From: Amycolatopsis coloradensis
GTDB taxonomy: Bacteria; Actinomycetota; Actinomycetes; Mycobacteriales; Pseudonocardiaceae
DNA length: 64,000 bases
Direction of reading: 5' to 3'
NCBI RefSeq assembly: GCF_001953865.1
Contig: NZ_MQUQ01000009.1
Location: forward strand, 124,001-188,000
The translations under genes were made by a program, and so were the position numbers. How positions within the stretch are numbered: position 1 is the stretch's first letter; the number at the start of each line of letters is the position of its first letter. Shown here piece by piece: positions 55,252 to 64,000 of the stretch. The notes under the pieces are model-generated. The model made no database searches and was not told the DNA's origin. It saw nothing but the letters and a program-made list of their open reading frames with translations.

Positions 55252-58200
55252 GTGGATTTGCGGCCGACCCACCGCGGCTACGCGTACCAGGACGCGTTAA
55301 CAGCGATCTACCTTGTCGACGTCGCCCTCGGCGAGGCAGACGAGGTGGTCGTTGACACCAAGCTGTTCAACGGCGACCGGTTCGACGACGTGACGCGCAG
55401 GAGCCGCGATGGATCCCGGAAGCGGATCCAGATCAAGCACTCCGTCGAGGAGCGCGCGCTGACCGTCGAGACCTTCACCACCGAGCGGCGAAGCCTGCGC
55501 GTGGACTTACTGTTCGCCTCTCTCGACCAGGACTTACGGGACTATCCGGGGACCGAGTACCGACTTGTCTTGACCGACGTCGAGCCAGAAGCTTCTGACT
55601 TGACCGCGGTGTTCACGCCTGTCTCCCCCCGCGACGACCCGGGTCCCGCCTTCTCTGGCGTGCCCAGTACACGGATGAAGTTCGACCCCGACGCACTGCT
55701 CCATCACCCCCGCTGGAGCAAGAAGCTGGCCACCACGAGCGAGGACCTAGTGCGGCGCGCGTGCGCACAGCTGGTCGTGGACGTAAACATGCCGGGGATC
55801 TCGCTGGACATCCACTCCCCCGGGCCGGTCGAGGCGGTGCTGCTGCGCCGCGTCTCCGCCGAACTCGGCGCGGGCCGACCTCCGAACCGCGATGTGTCCC
55901 CTACCGAGGTCGCGCTGTCGCTCATCGAGGCAGCGAAGGCGGCGCGCAGCGGACCCGGCGCCGTCACCTTGACCTCACTGACGCCACGAATGGGGTTGGT
56001 CGTCGACTTCGGCGCCGTCCAAGAAGGAAATCCGGTCGACCCGGCCGTTGCGATCATTCGCCCGGACGTACTCTCCGACCTCGCGGAGGCTGCGAATGAC
56101 ATCTCCGATGAAGGCGGAGCGCTGTTGCTCACCGGCGAACCGGGGGCCGGCAAATCGTGGTTGTGCGAACAAGTGGCCGATCAACTCCGCCCAGAGTGGA
56201 TCGTGGCGCGGCACCACTGCTGGCTGGGGTCGGAGGACATCGAGCGCGACACCCGTGTCCTCACCGAGGTCGTCATCGGCAGCCTGCTCCAGCAGTTGGA
56301 GGCCGTCTGCCCCGCTGCCTTCAGAAGCATCCGGCCCCGGTACGCGGCTACGAGTGACGCGCTCAGCGCAGCGCTCAAAGGTGTCCGGAGGTCACTTGCG
56401 GATCGTCCGATCCTGCTGATCGTCGACGGACTTGACCATGTCACCCGCGTGCTCGGCCAAGTCACTGGTTCCGCGTTCCGCGTCTCGACCAACCCGGCGC
56501 GTGCTCTCGTTGACGAGCTGGCCACGGTGGATCTCCCGGCGAACGTCGTCCTGCTGATCGCCAGCCAGCCCGGGGACCACCTGGCCTCGCTCGCCGGCCA
56601 GTCGATCATCGCCTCGCCGTTGACGCGCGAAGACGTCCTCGCGCTTGCGGATCGGCACGGCGTCCTGCCATCGGATCGTCACGAGCAAACCGAAACGGTT
56701 GTCGATTTGATCCACACTCGTTCGCGGGGAAACGCGCTGTACGCGACTTATCTGTGTCGCGAGGCAGAAGGGCCGGATCCCCTCGGCCGGCTGCGAGCCG
56801 TGCCCGAGTCGGCGAACGACCTCGATTCCTACTACCGATACCTCTTCGACGGGCTCACCGCCGAGCCGAGGATGGCCGTGAGCCTGCTGGCCGTCTGCGA
56901 CTTCGCAGTTACGGCCCAGGAACTGCAGGAGATCTTCCCACTCGCGCCGATTCACGCCGCCCTGAGCACGGTCGCACCCATCGTCTCGCGGCAACCAGGC
57001 ATTGGCGGTCTCAAGGTCCACCATGAAAGTTTCAGCCGCTTCATCCGCAACGCGACTCCTGCCACCATGCTGATAGCGGCTCGCGAGTACGCCGCGGCAT
57101 GGTTGGCGCGGCGGGGGTTCTTCACCGACGCGAGGGCCTTCCGCCACCTGCCTGAGCTGCTGGCGGAGCTTGGGCGCGACGATGAGCTCAAGGCCCTGGT
57201 TGAGGTCGACTTCGTGTCCCGGGCGATCGCTGGCTTCCAGCCGCCATCGGCTCTCACAGCCGTTCTGGGCACCGTGGCTCGACGGGCTGCCGCCTTGCTC
57301 GACTGGCCGTTACTCGTCCGGTGCGTCGAACTCCGGCGAGCCGTCGGTACGTACGACGACAACCTTCCCGACGGTGTCGCTGACTACGGCGACGTGCTTG
57401 TATCCCTTCTCGGCGCGGACACGATCGCCACCGGTCTGCTCTACGACGGCGAGCTGACCATGCCGGCTCGCTGGGGGTTGCTGTTGTGCGCGGCAGTCGA
57501 CCGAGCAGGAGGGGCCGCGCCGTGGGAGGCCTATCTCGCTGGCTGGCAAGAACAACAGGACGGCAACGTCGTCTACGGCGAAGAAACCGACACCGACGTT
57601 TCCATCGCCGCCTTGCGGGGAGACCTCCGGATCGCTGTCCGGCGCTCCACCGAAGATGTGCAGGAGCGGACCCTTGCCGAACGTGTGGCAAGTGTTCTCG
57701 ACGCCGAGGAATACAAGACACTTGACCGGGTGCTCACCGTGTTTTCCGATTGCGTGGGTTACGACGTCCTGCTCGAAGCGGCTCCCCTTGTCGAGAACCC
57801 GATCACCCGCGGGATGTTCCTGCTGCACCTCGCGGGTCTCTCGACGGATCCGGGCGTCGCCACCGAACTCGCCGTCCGAGCTTGGGCCGACGCGCCCGGT
57901 CTCCAACCTCAGCAGATGCTCCGGCGCGGTGTGCCGCTCGAAGACATCGTCAGCGAGCTGCTCGGGCCAGAAGCCGAGCAAACGCTCGAAGCCGCAACTT
58001 CCGACGTCCTCAACGATCGGCACCCGGCCAGGGCGGTCGCAATTGGGCACTGGCTGGATCTGCTGAGAGTCGCACAACACCACGATCACGGGCTCCCACA
58101 GAAATTGCTCCCCCGGCTTCACGGCGTCGGCTTCTACCGTGCATGGCTGCGTTTCACGATCGCGCTGCTCAGGTTGAACGAGGACGTGACTGCCGGCGCT

Positions 58201-60387
58201 GTCACTCCTCGGGCTGCCTCCGCTGCGGTCCGAGCGGCCCTTGAACAGCTCGCGATGGCCGCCGAGCCGTTCACGGGAAAGCCCAGAGCGTGCGACCTCT
58301 GGGATATCCGTCACCACGTCCACGACACCGTCCAGGCCGCCGTGGCACTGCTGTCCGGCGAAGACTTGGAGCCAGCCCTTCGTTCACTCGTGCACATCAG
58401 TGACCGCACGACCACGTCCCTGTCCGGCATGGCGACGACCGGCCCGCTCCACACCACGGATCTGCTGGCAATTCTCAGCAGGACAGTCGACCACTCCGGC
58501 GCCGCGACCGTCCACACCCTCATGCGGCGGCTGCGGGAGGAGCGTGGCGCCCTGAACGCGATCTACGGCCAGGAAGCAGAGTTCGAGCTCGAGATGGCGA
58601 GGATCAGCCTTGACGCAGGTGACGTCAGCGAGGCTCATTCGAGCTGGGAACGCGCCGCGCACCTACTCGCAGCCTACGGAAGCCACAAGGATCCGACGAT
58701 CTACGAGCTGCTCGACCCCTTGCCGGAGCTCGCCACCGTCGATTCCCGACGCACGCGCAGCTGCCTTGCCCGCATCCAACCCTTCACCCACCTGGTCGCG
58801 GCGCGCACGGACGGCCGCGACACCTCCGGCACACCGCTCGCCTGGTGGCGCCGGCTCACCGCTGAGGACCCCCGGGCCGCCGCGAGCATGGCCGCCGACA
58901 TCCTGCTCACCGAGCCCGGGTTACCGGACAGCCGTGCGGCCGCGGCCCACACCACCTTGCTCGACGAGCAGAGCGACACGGCGGACACGGTGGTACTCGC
59001 CGCATTGAGGATCGCAGCCGGCGCGGAGGGCCAGTACCTCCAGCGCGACACCGCCCTACTTGCCCGGCTGGCCGACCTGCCCGACGACGACCAGGCCCGC
59101 TCACGCGGCGCCCTACCCGTCATCGCGAACGTCGTCACCTCCACTTACAACGATCAGCAGCGCAGGTACACGCTGAACGCTGACCCTGCACCGACACGCG
59201 ACCTCAACCAGCTCGCCACGCTCCTCGGCGGGGAAGGCGTGGCTCTCCCGCTCGACGTGCCGTCGCCCAAGAACCAGCTCAGCGGTCGGCGCCATGCTCG
59301 GTCCAAGATCGATGCGGTCCGCTCGTGGCAGCGCCCCTGCCTTCCCCCCGGTACCGCCGGTATCCCAGCCGCGCTGGGCGATCACGCGATGACGTCTCGC
59401 GAAAGCGGACCCGACTCACGTCGCCGGGCCCTCGATTCTTTGGTCGCCGCGCTCGGTTGGCGCCTGCTCGAGCTTGCCGCCGAGGGGCACGACGATGTTG
59501 TAGTCGCGCAACTGCATCGCATTTCCGAAGAAGTCGACCGGCTACGCGACAGCGCGGCCTTGACCGAGATCGCCGAGGGTCTCGCACTGCGCCGGGAGAT
59601 CGCCCCGGAACGCTTCGACAGGCTCGCCGCCACCGCTTTCACCCTCGCCTTCACTCGTACGCCTGGCCGGGGTGGCTGGCTCACCTTTGCCGGACGCGGC
59701 CGGCTCGACCTGTGGGAACGCGCTCATGCTCTGGACGCTGAAACAGCATCCGCCGTACTCGCCGAGGAGGTAGTCGCAACCATTTCGGGTAAGGACCACT
59801 ACACCGTCGGCGTCACGCAGGCACTCGTCGCCGCGTTCTCAGCGCAACGACCACATGTCTACAGGTCGGAACACGCTGATCCATTCTCCTGTTGGGATGC
59901 AGCATTCGACGTGATCGAGCACCGCCTACCGGGAGAAGTAGATCTCGGCACCAGCACGTACCGCCCCGAACCGGAGGCAGCCACCCAGGCTGACGTCGAC
60001 TCCGCGCTCGCCACGTTGGCGCTGGCCACTGTTGCGTTGCCGGACCGCGGGGATCGGCGACGCGCACTGGTGGCCGCCGCAGTGCTCGGTACGAGACCGG
60101 AACTCCTGCAGGCAGCGGCGGACCGCGTGCTCGCCGCGCCCATCGGCGCCGGGCCGGTGACCTGGCTGCTCAAACTGCTGCGAGAGGAAGTCCGGCACGG
60201 ACCGCTCACTGACGAGCTTGTCGCCAGGCTAACCGACTTGACCGGTGCAGAATTTCTGTCCGTTCGAACCGAAGCCGCCTCGATTCTGGCCGACGCCGGT
60301 CACACGCCGCCCCCAGTTCCGGCGACAGCCGCCCATCCTCGTTTAATCGAGGCTCTGACCGACACAGGAACTGGACCGTTGTCATGA
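55252..60387 (+). CDS. Nuclease-STAND NTPase fusion (Avs-like candidate antiviral protein)
   Basis: A 1,711-residue protein in three parts. Residues 1 to about 115 are a PD-(D/E)xK nuclease of the Cap4/DUF4297 dsDNA endonuclease type: the opening GYAYQD (9-14), acidic Asp45-Asp46, and Gln60-x-Lys62 in RIQIKH. Residues about 265 to 560 form a P-loop NTPase with Walker A GEPGAGKS (295-302) and Walker B ILLIVDGLDHV around Asp392, consistent with the STAND class. The remaining 1,100 or so residues are probably helical repeats that would serve as sensor. This nuclease-STAND-sensor order is that of Avs proteins, which recognise phage proteins and then cut DNA. The start is GTG, eight bases after GAGGAG. 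The stop overlaps the next gene by four bases. Function is inferred. Confidence 0.85.
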   Translation: MDLRPTHRGYAYQDALTAIYLVDVALGEADEVVVDTKLFNGDRFDDVTRRSRDGSRKRIQIKHSVEERALTVETFTTERRSLRVDLLFASLDQDLRDYPGTEYRLVLTDVEPEASDLTAVFTPVSPRDDPGPAFSGVPSTRMKFDPDALLHHPRWSKKLATTSEDLVRRACAQLVVDVNMPGISLDIHSPGPVEAVLLRRVSAELGAGRPPNRDVSPTEVALSLIEAAKAARSGPGAVTLTSLTPRMGLVVDFGAVQEGNPVDPAVAIIRPDVLSDLAEAANDISDEGGALLLTGEPGAGKSWLCEQVADQLRPEWIVARHHCWLGSEDIERDTRVLTEVVIGSLLQQLEAVCPAAFRSIRPRYAATSDALSAALKGVRRSLADRPILLIVDGLDHVTRVLGQVTGSAFRVSTNPARALVDELATVDLPANVVLLIASQPGDHLASLAGQSIIASPLTREDVLALADRHGVLPSDRHEQTETVVDLIHTRSRGNALYATYLCREAEGPDPLGRLRAVPESANDLDSYYRYLFDGLTAEPRMAVSLLAVCDFAVTAQELQEIFPLAPIHAALSTVAPIVSRQPGIGGLKVHHESFSRFIRNATPATMLIAAREYAAAWLARRGFFTDARAFRHLPELLAELGRDDELKALVEVDFVSRAIAGFQPPSALTAVLGTVARRAAALLDWPLLVRCVELRRAVGTYDDNLPDGVADYGDVLVSLLGADTIATGLLYDGELTMPARWGLLLCAAVDRAGGAAPWEAYLAGWQEQQDGNVVYGEETDTDVSIAALRGDLRIAVRRSTEDVQERTLAERVASVLDAEEYKTLDRVLTVFSDCVGYDVLLEAAPLVENPITRGMFLLHLAGLSTDPGVATELAVRAWADAPGLQPQQMLRRGVPLEDIVSELLGPEAEQTLEAATSDVLNDRHPARAVAIGHWLDLLRVAQHHDHGLPQKLLPRLHGVGFYRAWLRFTIALLRLNEDVTAGAVTPRAASAAVRAALEQLAMAAEPFTGKPRACDLWDIRHHVHDTVQAAVALLSGEDLEPALRSLVHISDRTTTSLSGMATTGPLHTTDLLAILSRTVDHSGAATVHTLMRRLREERGALNAIYGQEAEFELEMARISLDAGDVSEAHSSWERAAHLLAAYGSHKDPTIYELLDPLPELATVDSRRTRSCLARIQPFTHLVAARTDGRDTSGTPLAWWRRLTAEDPRAAASMAADILLTEPGLPDSRAAAAHTTLLDEQSDTADTVVLAALRIAAGAEGQYLQRDTALLARLADLPDDDQARSRGALPVIANVVTSTYNDQQRRYTLNADPAPTRDLNQLATLLGGEGVALPLDVPSPKNQLSGRRHARSKIDAVRSWQRPCLPPGTAGIPAALGDHAMTSRESGPDSRRRALDSLVAALGWRLLELAAEGHDDVVVAQLHRISEEVDRLRDSAALTEIAEGLALRREIAPERFDRLAATAFTLAFTRTPGRGGWLTFAGRGRLDLWERAHALDAETASAVLAEEVVATISGKDHYTVGVTQALVAAFSAQRPHVYRSEHADPFSCWDAAFDVIEHRLPGEVDLGTSTYRPEPEAATQADVDSALATLALATVALPDRGDRRRALVAAAVLGTRPELLQAAADRVLAAPIGAGPVTWLLKLLREEVRHGPLTDELVARLTDLTGAEFLSVRTEAASILADAGHTPPPVPATAAHPRLIEALTDTGTGPLS

Positions 60388-61532
60388 CCACCGACCACGA
60401 GGACTTCGCCGAATACCTCGTCCAGGAGCACCTGGCACATCTTCTCGCGGATGCTCCGGTGCTTCGGCGGGCGACAGTCGAACTTACCGCGGCAGCCTTG
60501 GCTGAATTCGCCGATGACCTCTTGAGCGAGCAACTCGACCACCTCCGCGGTCCGGGAAGCCAACGCATCCCGGATGCGTACCTCGCCTGCGAAGCCGCAG
60601 TCAACGATTCCCTCCAGCATGCCGCCGCCGGCCTCCGCTCAGCGATGGCACAAACCAGCACGCTGACGGACCCGCACGACTTCGAACGGGCTTGGACCGA
60701 CTTCCTGTCCGACGACGACCACCTGTCCGTTCGCGCGGAGCATGCCCGAGTACCGCGACCCGCGACCCGACCTGATGCGCTGACATGGTCACTAACATCG
60801 GCGCCCTGGTTCTCCGAACGTGACACCGACGACGCATGGCCACCCCCCGGCATCAAGTCCGTCACGCGCCTCAGGAGCCTCCCGGGCGATCCACCTCCGT
60901 TCGCTGAAGTCTCCGACGGCCCGCACGCCGGTTGGCTCCAAATCGGATTGGCCGAGGCACACCAAACGCCAGCTCGCAGCTACCCGGCGCAGCCCGGGCG
61001 CAAGGTCCTCATCATCGCCGGACTCGAGGTCGTCGACGCCGCACCACCGGCCGGATCGGCGCCGTTCACCGACGCTCCGTGGCAGCTGTGGACAGTGCCA
61101 TGGGATGAGCTCGGGATAGGCGCCGAACAACAACTCCCACCCGGCGGGTTTCCCGCAGCTGCGGTTACGAACGGTGGCCGGAGCGCGCGCCGCGGCGGCA
61201 ACAATGGGCTTGGCCTGCCCCTATTCCTCCTGGCACCAGCACCCTGCCTACTTCCCGTACTCGGCCTGCGCCCGACGTCGGAATCGTTCAGTGGTTTCAG
61301 CTTGAGCGACAGCGACGGGCCCGGGGTGGTGTGCCGCCAATGGCGAGAACACCTCGTCCACGACGGCAACTACGAGCCGCTCACGCCCGCGGTCGAGGGG
61401 TGTGATCTGATCCTGCGCCCAGACCTGCTGGTCAAGCTCCAGGAGCTCGCCGCCCCGCGTCGCTTGCAGGTCGGGGTCGACGTCTCCTTCCGTTCGATGT
61501 CGTCCGACCTAGATGCGGGCCAGGTCGACTAG
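60384..61532 (+). CDS. Unknown protein coupled to the nuclease-STAND gene
   Basis: A 382-residue protein I do not recognise. Its ATG overlaps the upstream stop codon as ATGA, so it is almost certainly made together with the 1,711-residue nuclease-STAND protein and may be part of the same complex. The first 100 residues look helical and acidic (DHEDFAEYLVQEHLAHLLADAP). The rest is rich in Pro and Gly with several short beta-like segments (GRKVLIIAGLEVVDA, GVDVSFRSMSS). No signal peptide, membrane helix or catalytic motif is seen. It could be an accessory, regulator or immunity factor. Confidence 0.8.
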   Translation: MTTDHEDFAEYLVQEHLAHLLADAPVLRRATVELTAAALAEFADDLLSEQLDHLRGPGSQRIPDAYLACEAAVNDSLQHAAAGLRSAMAQTSTLTDPHDFERAWTDFLSDDDHLSVRAEHARVPRPATRPDALTWSLTSAPWFSERDTDDAWPPPGIKSVTRLRSLPGDPPPFAEVSDGPHAGWLQIGLAEAHQTPARSYPAQPGRKVLIIAGLEVVDAAPPAGSAPFTDAPWQLWTVPWDELGIGAEQQLPPGGFPAAAVTNGGRSARRGGNNGLGLPLFLLAPAPCLLPVLGLRPTSESFSGFSLSDSDGPGVVCRQWREHLVHDGNYEPLTPAVEGCDLILRPDLLVKLQELAAPRRLQVGVDVSFRSMSSDLDAGQVD

Positions 61533-61779
61533 GAGGGGAGGACTGGAACCTTGGATCGGCGCTGGGCGGGCCTGCGCTATCGCATCAGACGCTCCCATAG
61601 TCCGGCGGACCTCCTGGAACGACCAGAAGTCGCCGATGCCAGATCCAAACCAAGAAGCTTTGGGGTACCGAGCAACGCATCCGAACTACTGCGCGGTTGG
61701 ATGCTTCAATGCGAACCCTCTCGAACTCGGGGTACCTACTCGACGACACTGCTTCGAACACGCACGAGGCGGGTCGTCG

Positions 61780-63018
61780 ATGACCACGAATCCGAGGCGT
61801 GTGCTATCCGTGTCCGTGCCAGCCCGAGGTATGCGAGCTGCCCGGCTGAACCGTCCGAAGCGTTCTCATCAGCATCGACTGCGTCGGCTGTTCAGCTGGA
61901 ACGGCTGGGGGCGAAGTGCGAAGGCGATCGCCACCATCGCGACGCTGGCAACCGGACTAGCGGCGGTCGGCGCGTTATACGTCACCAACCGAACCCTCGA
62001 TGCCACCCGCCAGCAAATCGCGATCAGCGAACAAGGCCAGTACACCGACCGCTTCGGCAAAGCCGTCGAACAGCTCGGCTCAGACAAGATCGATATACGC
62101 CTCGGCGGCATCTACGCCCTCGAACGTCTGGCCAAGGACTCCGCACGGGACGCCAACACGATCACTCGGTTGCTCGGCGCCTACATCCGAGAGCACACAT
62201 GCCCAACCGGGGCCCCAGCACCAGCTGCGGGACCGCGATCGCATCCGCCAACCGATGTTTCTGCGGCCTTCACAGTGCTGTCTGTCCGCGACATCAGTCA
62301 GACAGCTCCATGGGCTGACGCCACAGGCGCATGCTTGGAGCATCGCGACTTCGGAGCGAAGACCCTGAACAACCTTGACCTAGGCCGCGCCAAGCTAGCC
62401 AACACGAGCTTCGTCAGGACGCTTCTGCGCGGTGTACGACTGCAGGAGGCGGATCTAGGCGGGGCGGACCTGCAGGCTTCAACGTGGGTAGGTGTTCTGG
62501 CCAATCTTGCCCAGCTCCCGAGGGCGAGGCTCCAGGGTGCGGCATTGCGGAACAGCAGTTTTGCCGGTGCGAACCTCCTAGAAGCGCGACTCGACAATGT
62601 GTCGAGCGATGGCGGTCGTCCGGATGACGGCACACCATACGCAGACGCGACAGTGCCGGCGCCTGCCATCTCGATCGGACCTAACTTCACCTCGGCCGAT
62701 CTCACCCGCGCTTCGTTCACAGCCTCACGCATCCCCCATGCGACTTTCCTCTTTGCGGCCCTTGAGGGTGCCGACTTCAGTCGAAGCGACCTGCGGCAAG
62801 CCGACTTTAGCCCGCCGCCCAAACCACTCCCCGCCGAACAGGTGCGGTTCGACTACGCCGATCTGTCCGGCGCGACCCTCGCCGGACGCGATATGAGGCG
62901 CATGAGTCTCGTCGGCGCGAACCTATCCAACGCCGACTTACGGGATGTCGACCTACGTGGCGTAGACCTGAGTAGCACGAACCTGGCAGGTGCCAATCTC
63001 GACGGTGCGAAGCGGTGA
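61780..63018 (+). CDS. Membrane-anchored pentapeptide-repeat protein
   Basis: A 412-residue protein. A basic N terminus (RLNRPKRSHQHRLRRLF) is followed by one membrane helix (IATIATLATGLAAVGALYV) and a helical block common to actinobacterial relatives (FGKAVEQLGSDKIDIRLGGIYALERLAKDS). The C-terminal 200 residues are pentapeptide repeats of the A(D/N)Lxx type, such as LQEADLGGADLQ and LSNADLRDVDLRGVDLSS, which fold into a right-handed beta-helix. The start at 61780 follows GAGG; the frame is open further upstream. The role is unknown. It lies 247 bases after the unknown partner gene on the same strand and may belong to the same island operon. Confidence 0.82.
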   Translation: MTTNPRRVLSVSVPARGMRAARLNRPKRSHQHRLRRLFSWNGWGRSAKAIATIATLATGLAAVGALYVTNRTLDATRQQIAISEQGQYTDRFGKAVEQLGSDKIDIRLGGIYALERLAKDSARDANTITRLLGAYIREHTCPTGAPAPAAGPRSHPPTDVSAAFTVLSVRDISQTAPWADATGACLEHRDFGAKTLNNLDLGRAKLANTSFVRTLLRGVRLQEADLGGADLQASTWVGVLANLAQLPRARLQGAALRNSSFAGANLLEARLDNVSSDGGRPDDGTPYADATVPAPAISIGPNFTSADLTRASFTASRIPHATFLFAALEGADFSRSDLRQADFSPPPKPLPAEQVRFDYADLSGATLAGRDMRRMSLVGANLSNADLRDVDLRGVDLSSTNLAGANLDGAKR

Positions 63019-63083
63019 CCATGCGCCGACGCCCGGTGTCTTGCCTGAATGCAGTAGCGACGCTGCTGGACGAGACGTGTGAC

Positions 63084-63974
63084 TCAGGCTCCGGCGAGCC
63101 AGCATCGCCACGCAACGGGATCTGTTCCGGCCTCGAGCGGGATCCCGAGCTGGGCCAGCGCTCCGGGATAGCACTTCTCGTAGATGGCGTTGATGGCGGT
63201 GGCGTACTCTGCACGGTGCAGCAACCACGCCGCGGGAAGGCGGCGAAACCGCAGCGTCTCGCCCCGATCACCGGTCAGCTCTCCGGCGATAACCCCACGG
63301 CGCAGCAACCCGATGACGAGTTCGGTGCGGTCTCGCATACGCCGCTCGAACGACTGGATCTTGGCGCCGTCATCGGGGTCCATGTTGAGGAGGTCAATGA
63401 TTCCGGACGACGGCCGGATTGCTTGGACCTTGATCGCGGCGGCAAGCCAGGGCAGGCCGAGCATCCGCGCGGTGTGGACGCGGTGGTTGCCGTCGGAGCC
63501 GACGTGATAGAGCGGGCCAGTCCAGCCTGGCGCCATCATCAGGTCGATCTTGGGTGAGAAGAACTTAGCAGTGAAGGTGTCCAGATCCTCCGCATCAAGC
63601 AGCCCGCTAGCGATGTCCACGGGTATTTCGTCCCGGTGCCCGCCGAAGTCGCCCCACACCGGGTGGCGGGTGCCGACCACCAGCCGAGTCGGCACCCACA
63701 TCACCGTGCTGGCGAAGCCGAGATGATCGCGGTTGGAGCCGGGTGCGATCGCGGTGAGCGCCTTGTTGTGAAGCAAGCGCTGGGTGTCGGTAGCGTTCAG
63801 TTCGTTGGCGCGCTCCGCGAGAAACCCCTCGATATCTTGACCGCGGCGGTGAAGCGCGTCACGGGCTTGCTGGACCGCGGTCACGTGCTCGACATAGATC
63901 GCGTCGCGACGAACCAGGAGTTCCGGCACGGTAGGGCCTTCGGGAGAGCGGTCCGCATTCACAACATTCGACAC
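63084..63974 (-). CDS. ParB-fold-like protein (DGNHR motif), function unknown
   Basis: A 296-residue protein. It contains VGSDGNHRVHTARMLGLPWLAAAI, which resembles the ParB/Srx-like nuclease-fold motif in which GxHR binds nucleotide. The N-terminal 70 residues look helical and coiled-coil-like (VEHVTAVQQARDALHRRGQDIEGFL). No helix-turn-helix is evident. The start is uncertain: GTG at 63974, GTG four codons in, or a start beyond the window edge, since the frame is open leftward on this strand. It is convergent with the pentapeptide gene. I cannot assign a function. Confidence 0.7.
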   Translation of the reverse strand: MSNVVNADRSPEGPTVPELLVRRDAIYVEHVTAVQQARDALHRRGQDIEGFLAERANELNATDTQRLLHNKALTAIAPGSNRDHLGFASTVMWVPTRLVVGTRHPVWGDFGGHRDEIPVDIASGLLDAEDLDTFTAKFFSPKIDLMMAPGWTGPLYHVGSDGNHRVHTARMLGLPWLAAAIKVQAIRPSSGIIDLLNMDPDDGAKIQSFERRMRDRTELVIGLLRRGVIAGELTGDRGETLRFRRLPAAWLLHRAEYATAINAIYEKCYPGALAQLGIPLEAGTDPVAWRCWLAGA

Positions 63975-64000
63975 CAGCGGGCGCCGCGACGCCGGCGGGT

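Noticed and set aside
55252..60387. Simple restriction enzyme or transport ATPase as identity of the 1,711-residue protein
   Set aside because: A nuclease-like N terminus joined to a STAND-type P-loop domain and a huge C-terminal region does not match either. No methyltransferase, helicase motifs or membrane segments are seen.

Overview
The window is GC-rich throughout, with strong G/C third-position bias, GTG and TTG starts, 1- to 8-base overlaps between cotranscribed genes and IdeR/DmdR-type iron boxes. This points to a filamentous actinomycete, most likely a pseudonocardiacete such as Amycolatopsis. The predicted siderophore resembles albachelin, known from Amycolatopsis alba, which supports that reading without proving it.

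1-4,812: housekeeping and catabolic genes. A truncated acylating acetaldehyde dehydrogenase is divergent from an IclR regulator. They are followed by an SsuD-like sulfonate monooxygenase, a metallo-beta-lactamase-fold hydrolase, a DinB/DUF664 protein and an EamA-type membrane protein.

4,793-36,861: a complete hydroxamate siderophore locus. It has two FecCD import permeases, a heterodimeric ABC exporter, a FecB-type binding lipoprotein, an MbtH protein, one six-module NRPS of 7,444 residues, an ornithine N5-hydroxylase and a hydroxyornithine formyltransferase. Three iron boxes sit at the divergent promoters. The line-up by eye is (acyl-)hydroxyornithine type, Ser, N-methyl-hydroxyornithine, Ser, Ser, hydroxyornithine type. 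There is a C domain at the N terminus and an epimerase, not a thioesterase, at the C terminus. The epimerase of module 2 and the condensation domain of module 3 have each lost the catalytic histidine.

36,962-51,539: core genes. These are an ECF sigma factor with a C-terminal SnoaL-like domain and a PPOX-family flavin/F420 protein, an alpha-galactosidase with a sugar ABC importer lacking its own ATPase, an ABC-F protein, a PaaX regulator, an enoyl-CoA hydratase, an ECF sigma factor overlapping a membrane-anchored CU044_5270-type gene, and a secreted GH18 chitinase behind two DasR-like operators. Several intergenic hairpin repeats lie here. A truncated lactonase fused out of frame to a foreign 3' end follows.

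52,169-64,000: tRNA-Pro(GGG) followed by a tyrosine integrase and an excisionase, the left edge of an integrated element whose right edge is outside the window. Its visible cargo is the most novel part. A 1,711-residue protein combines an N-terminal PD-(D/E)xK (Cap4/DUF4297-like) nuclease, a STAND-type P-loop NTPase and a long C-terminal region, an architecture like the Avs antiviral proteins. It overlaps by 4 bases a 382-residue protein of unknown family. A membrane-anchored pentapeptide-repeat protein and a convergent ParB-fold-like protein follow. I infer a candidate anti-phage island.
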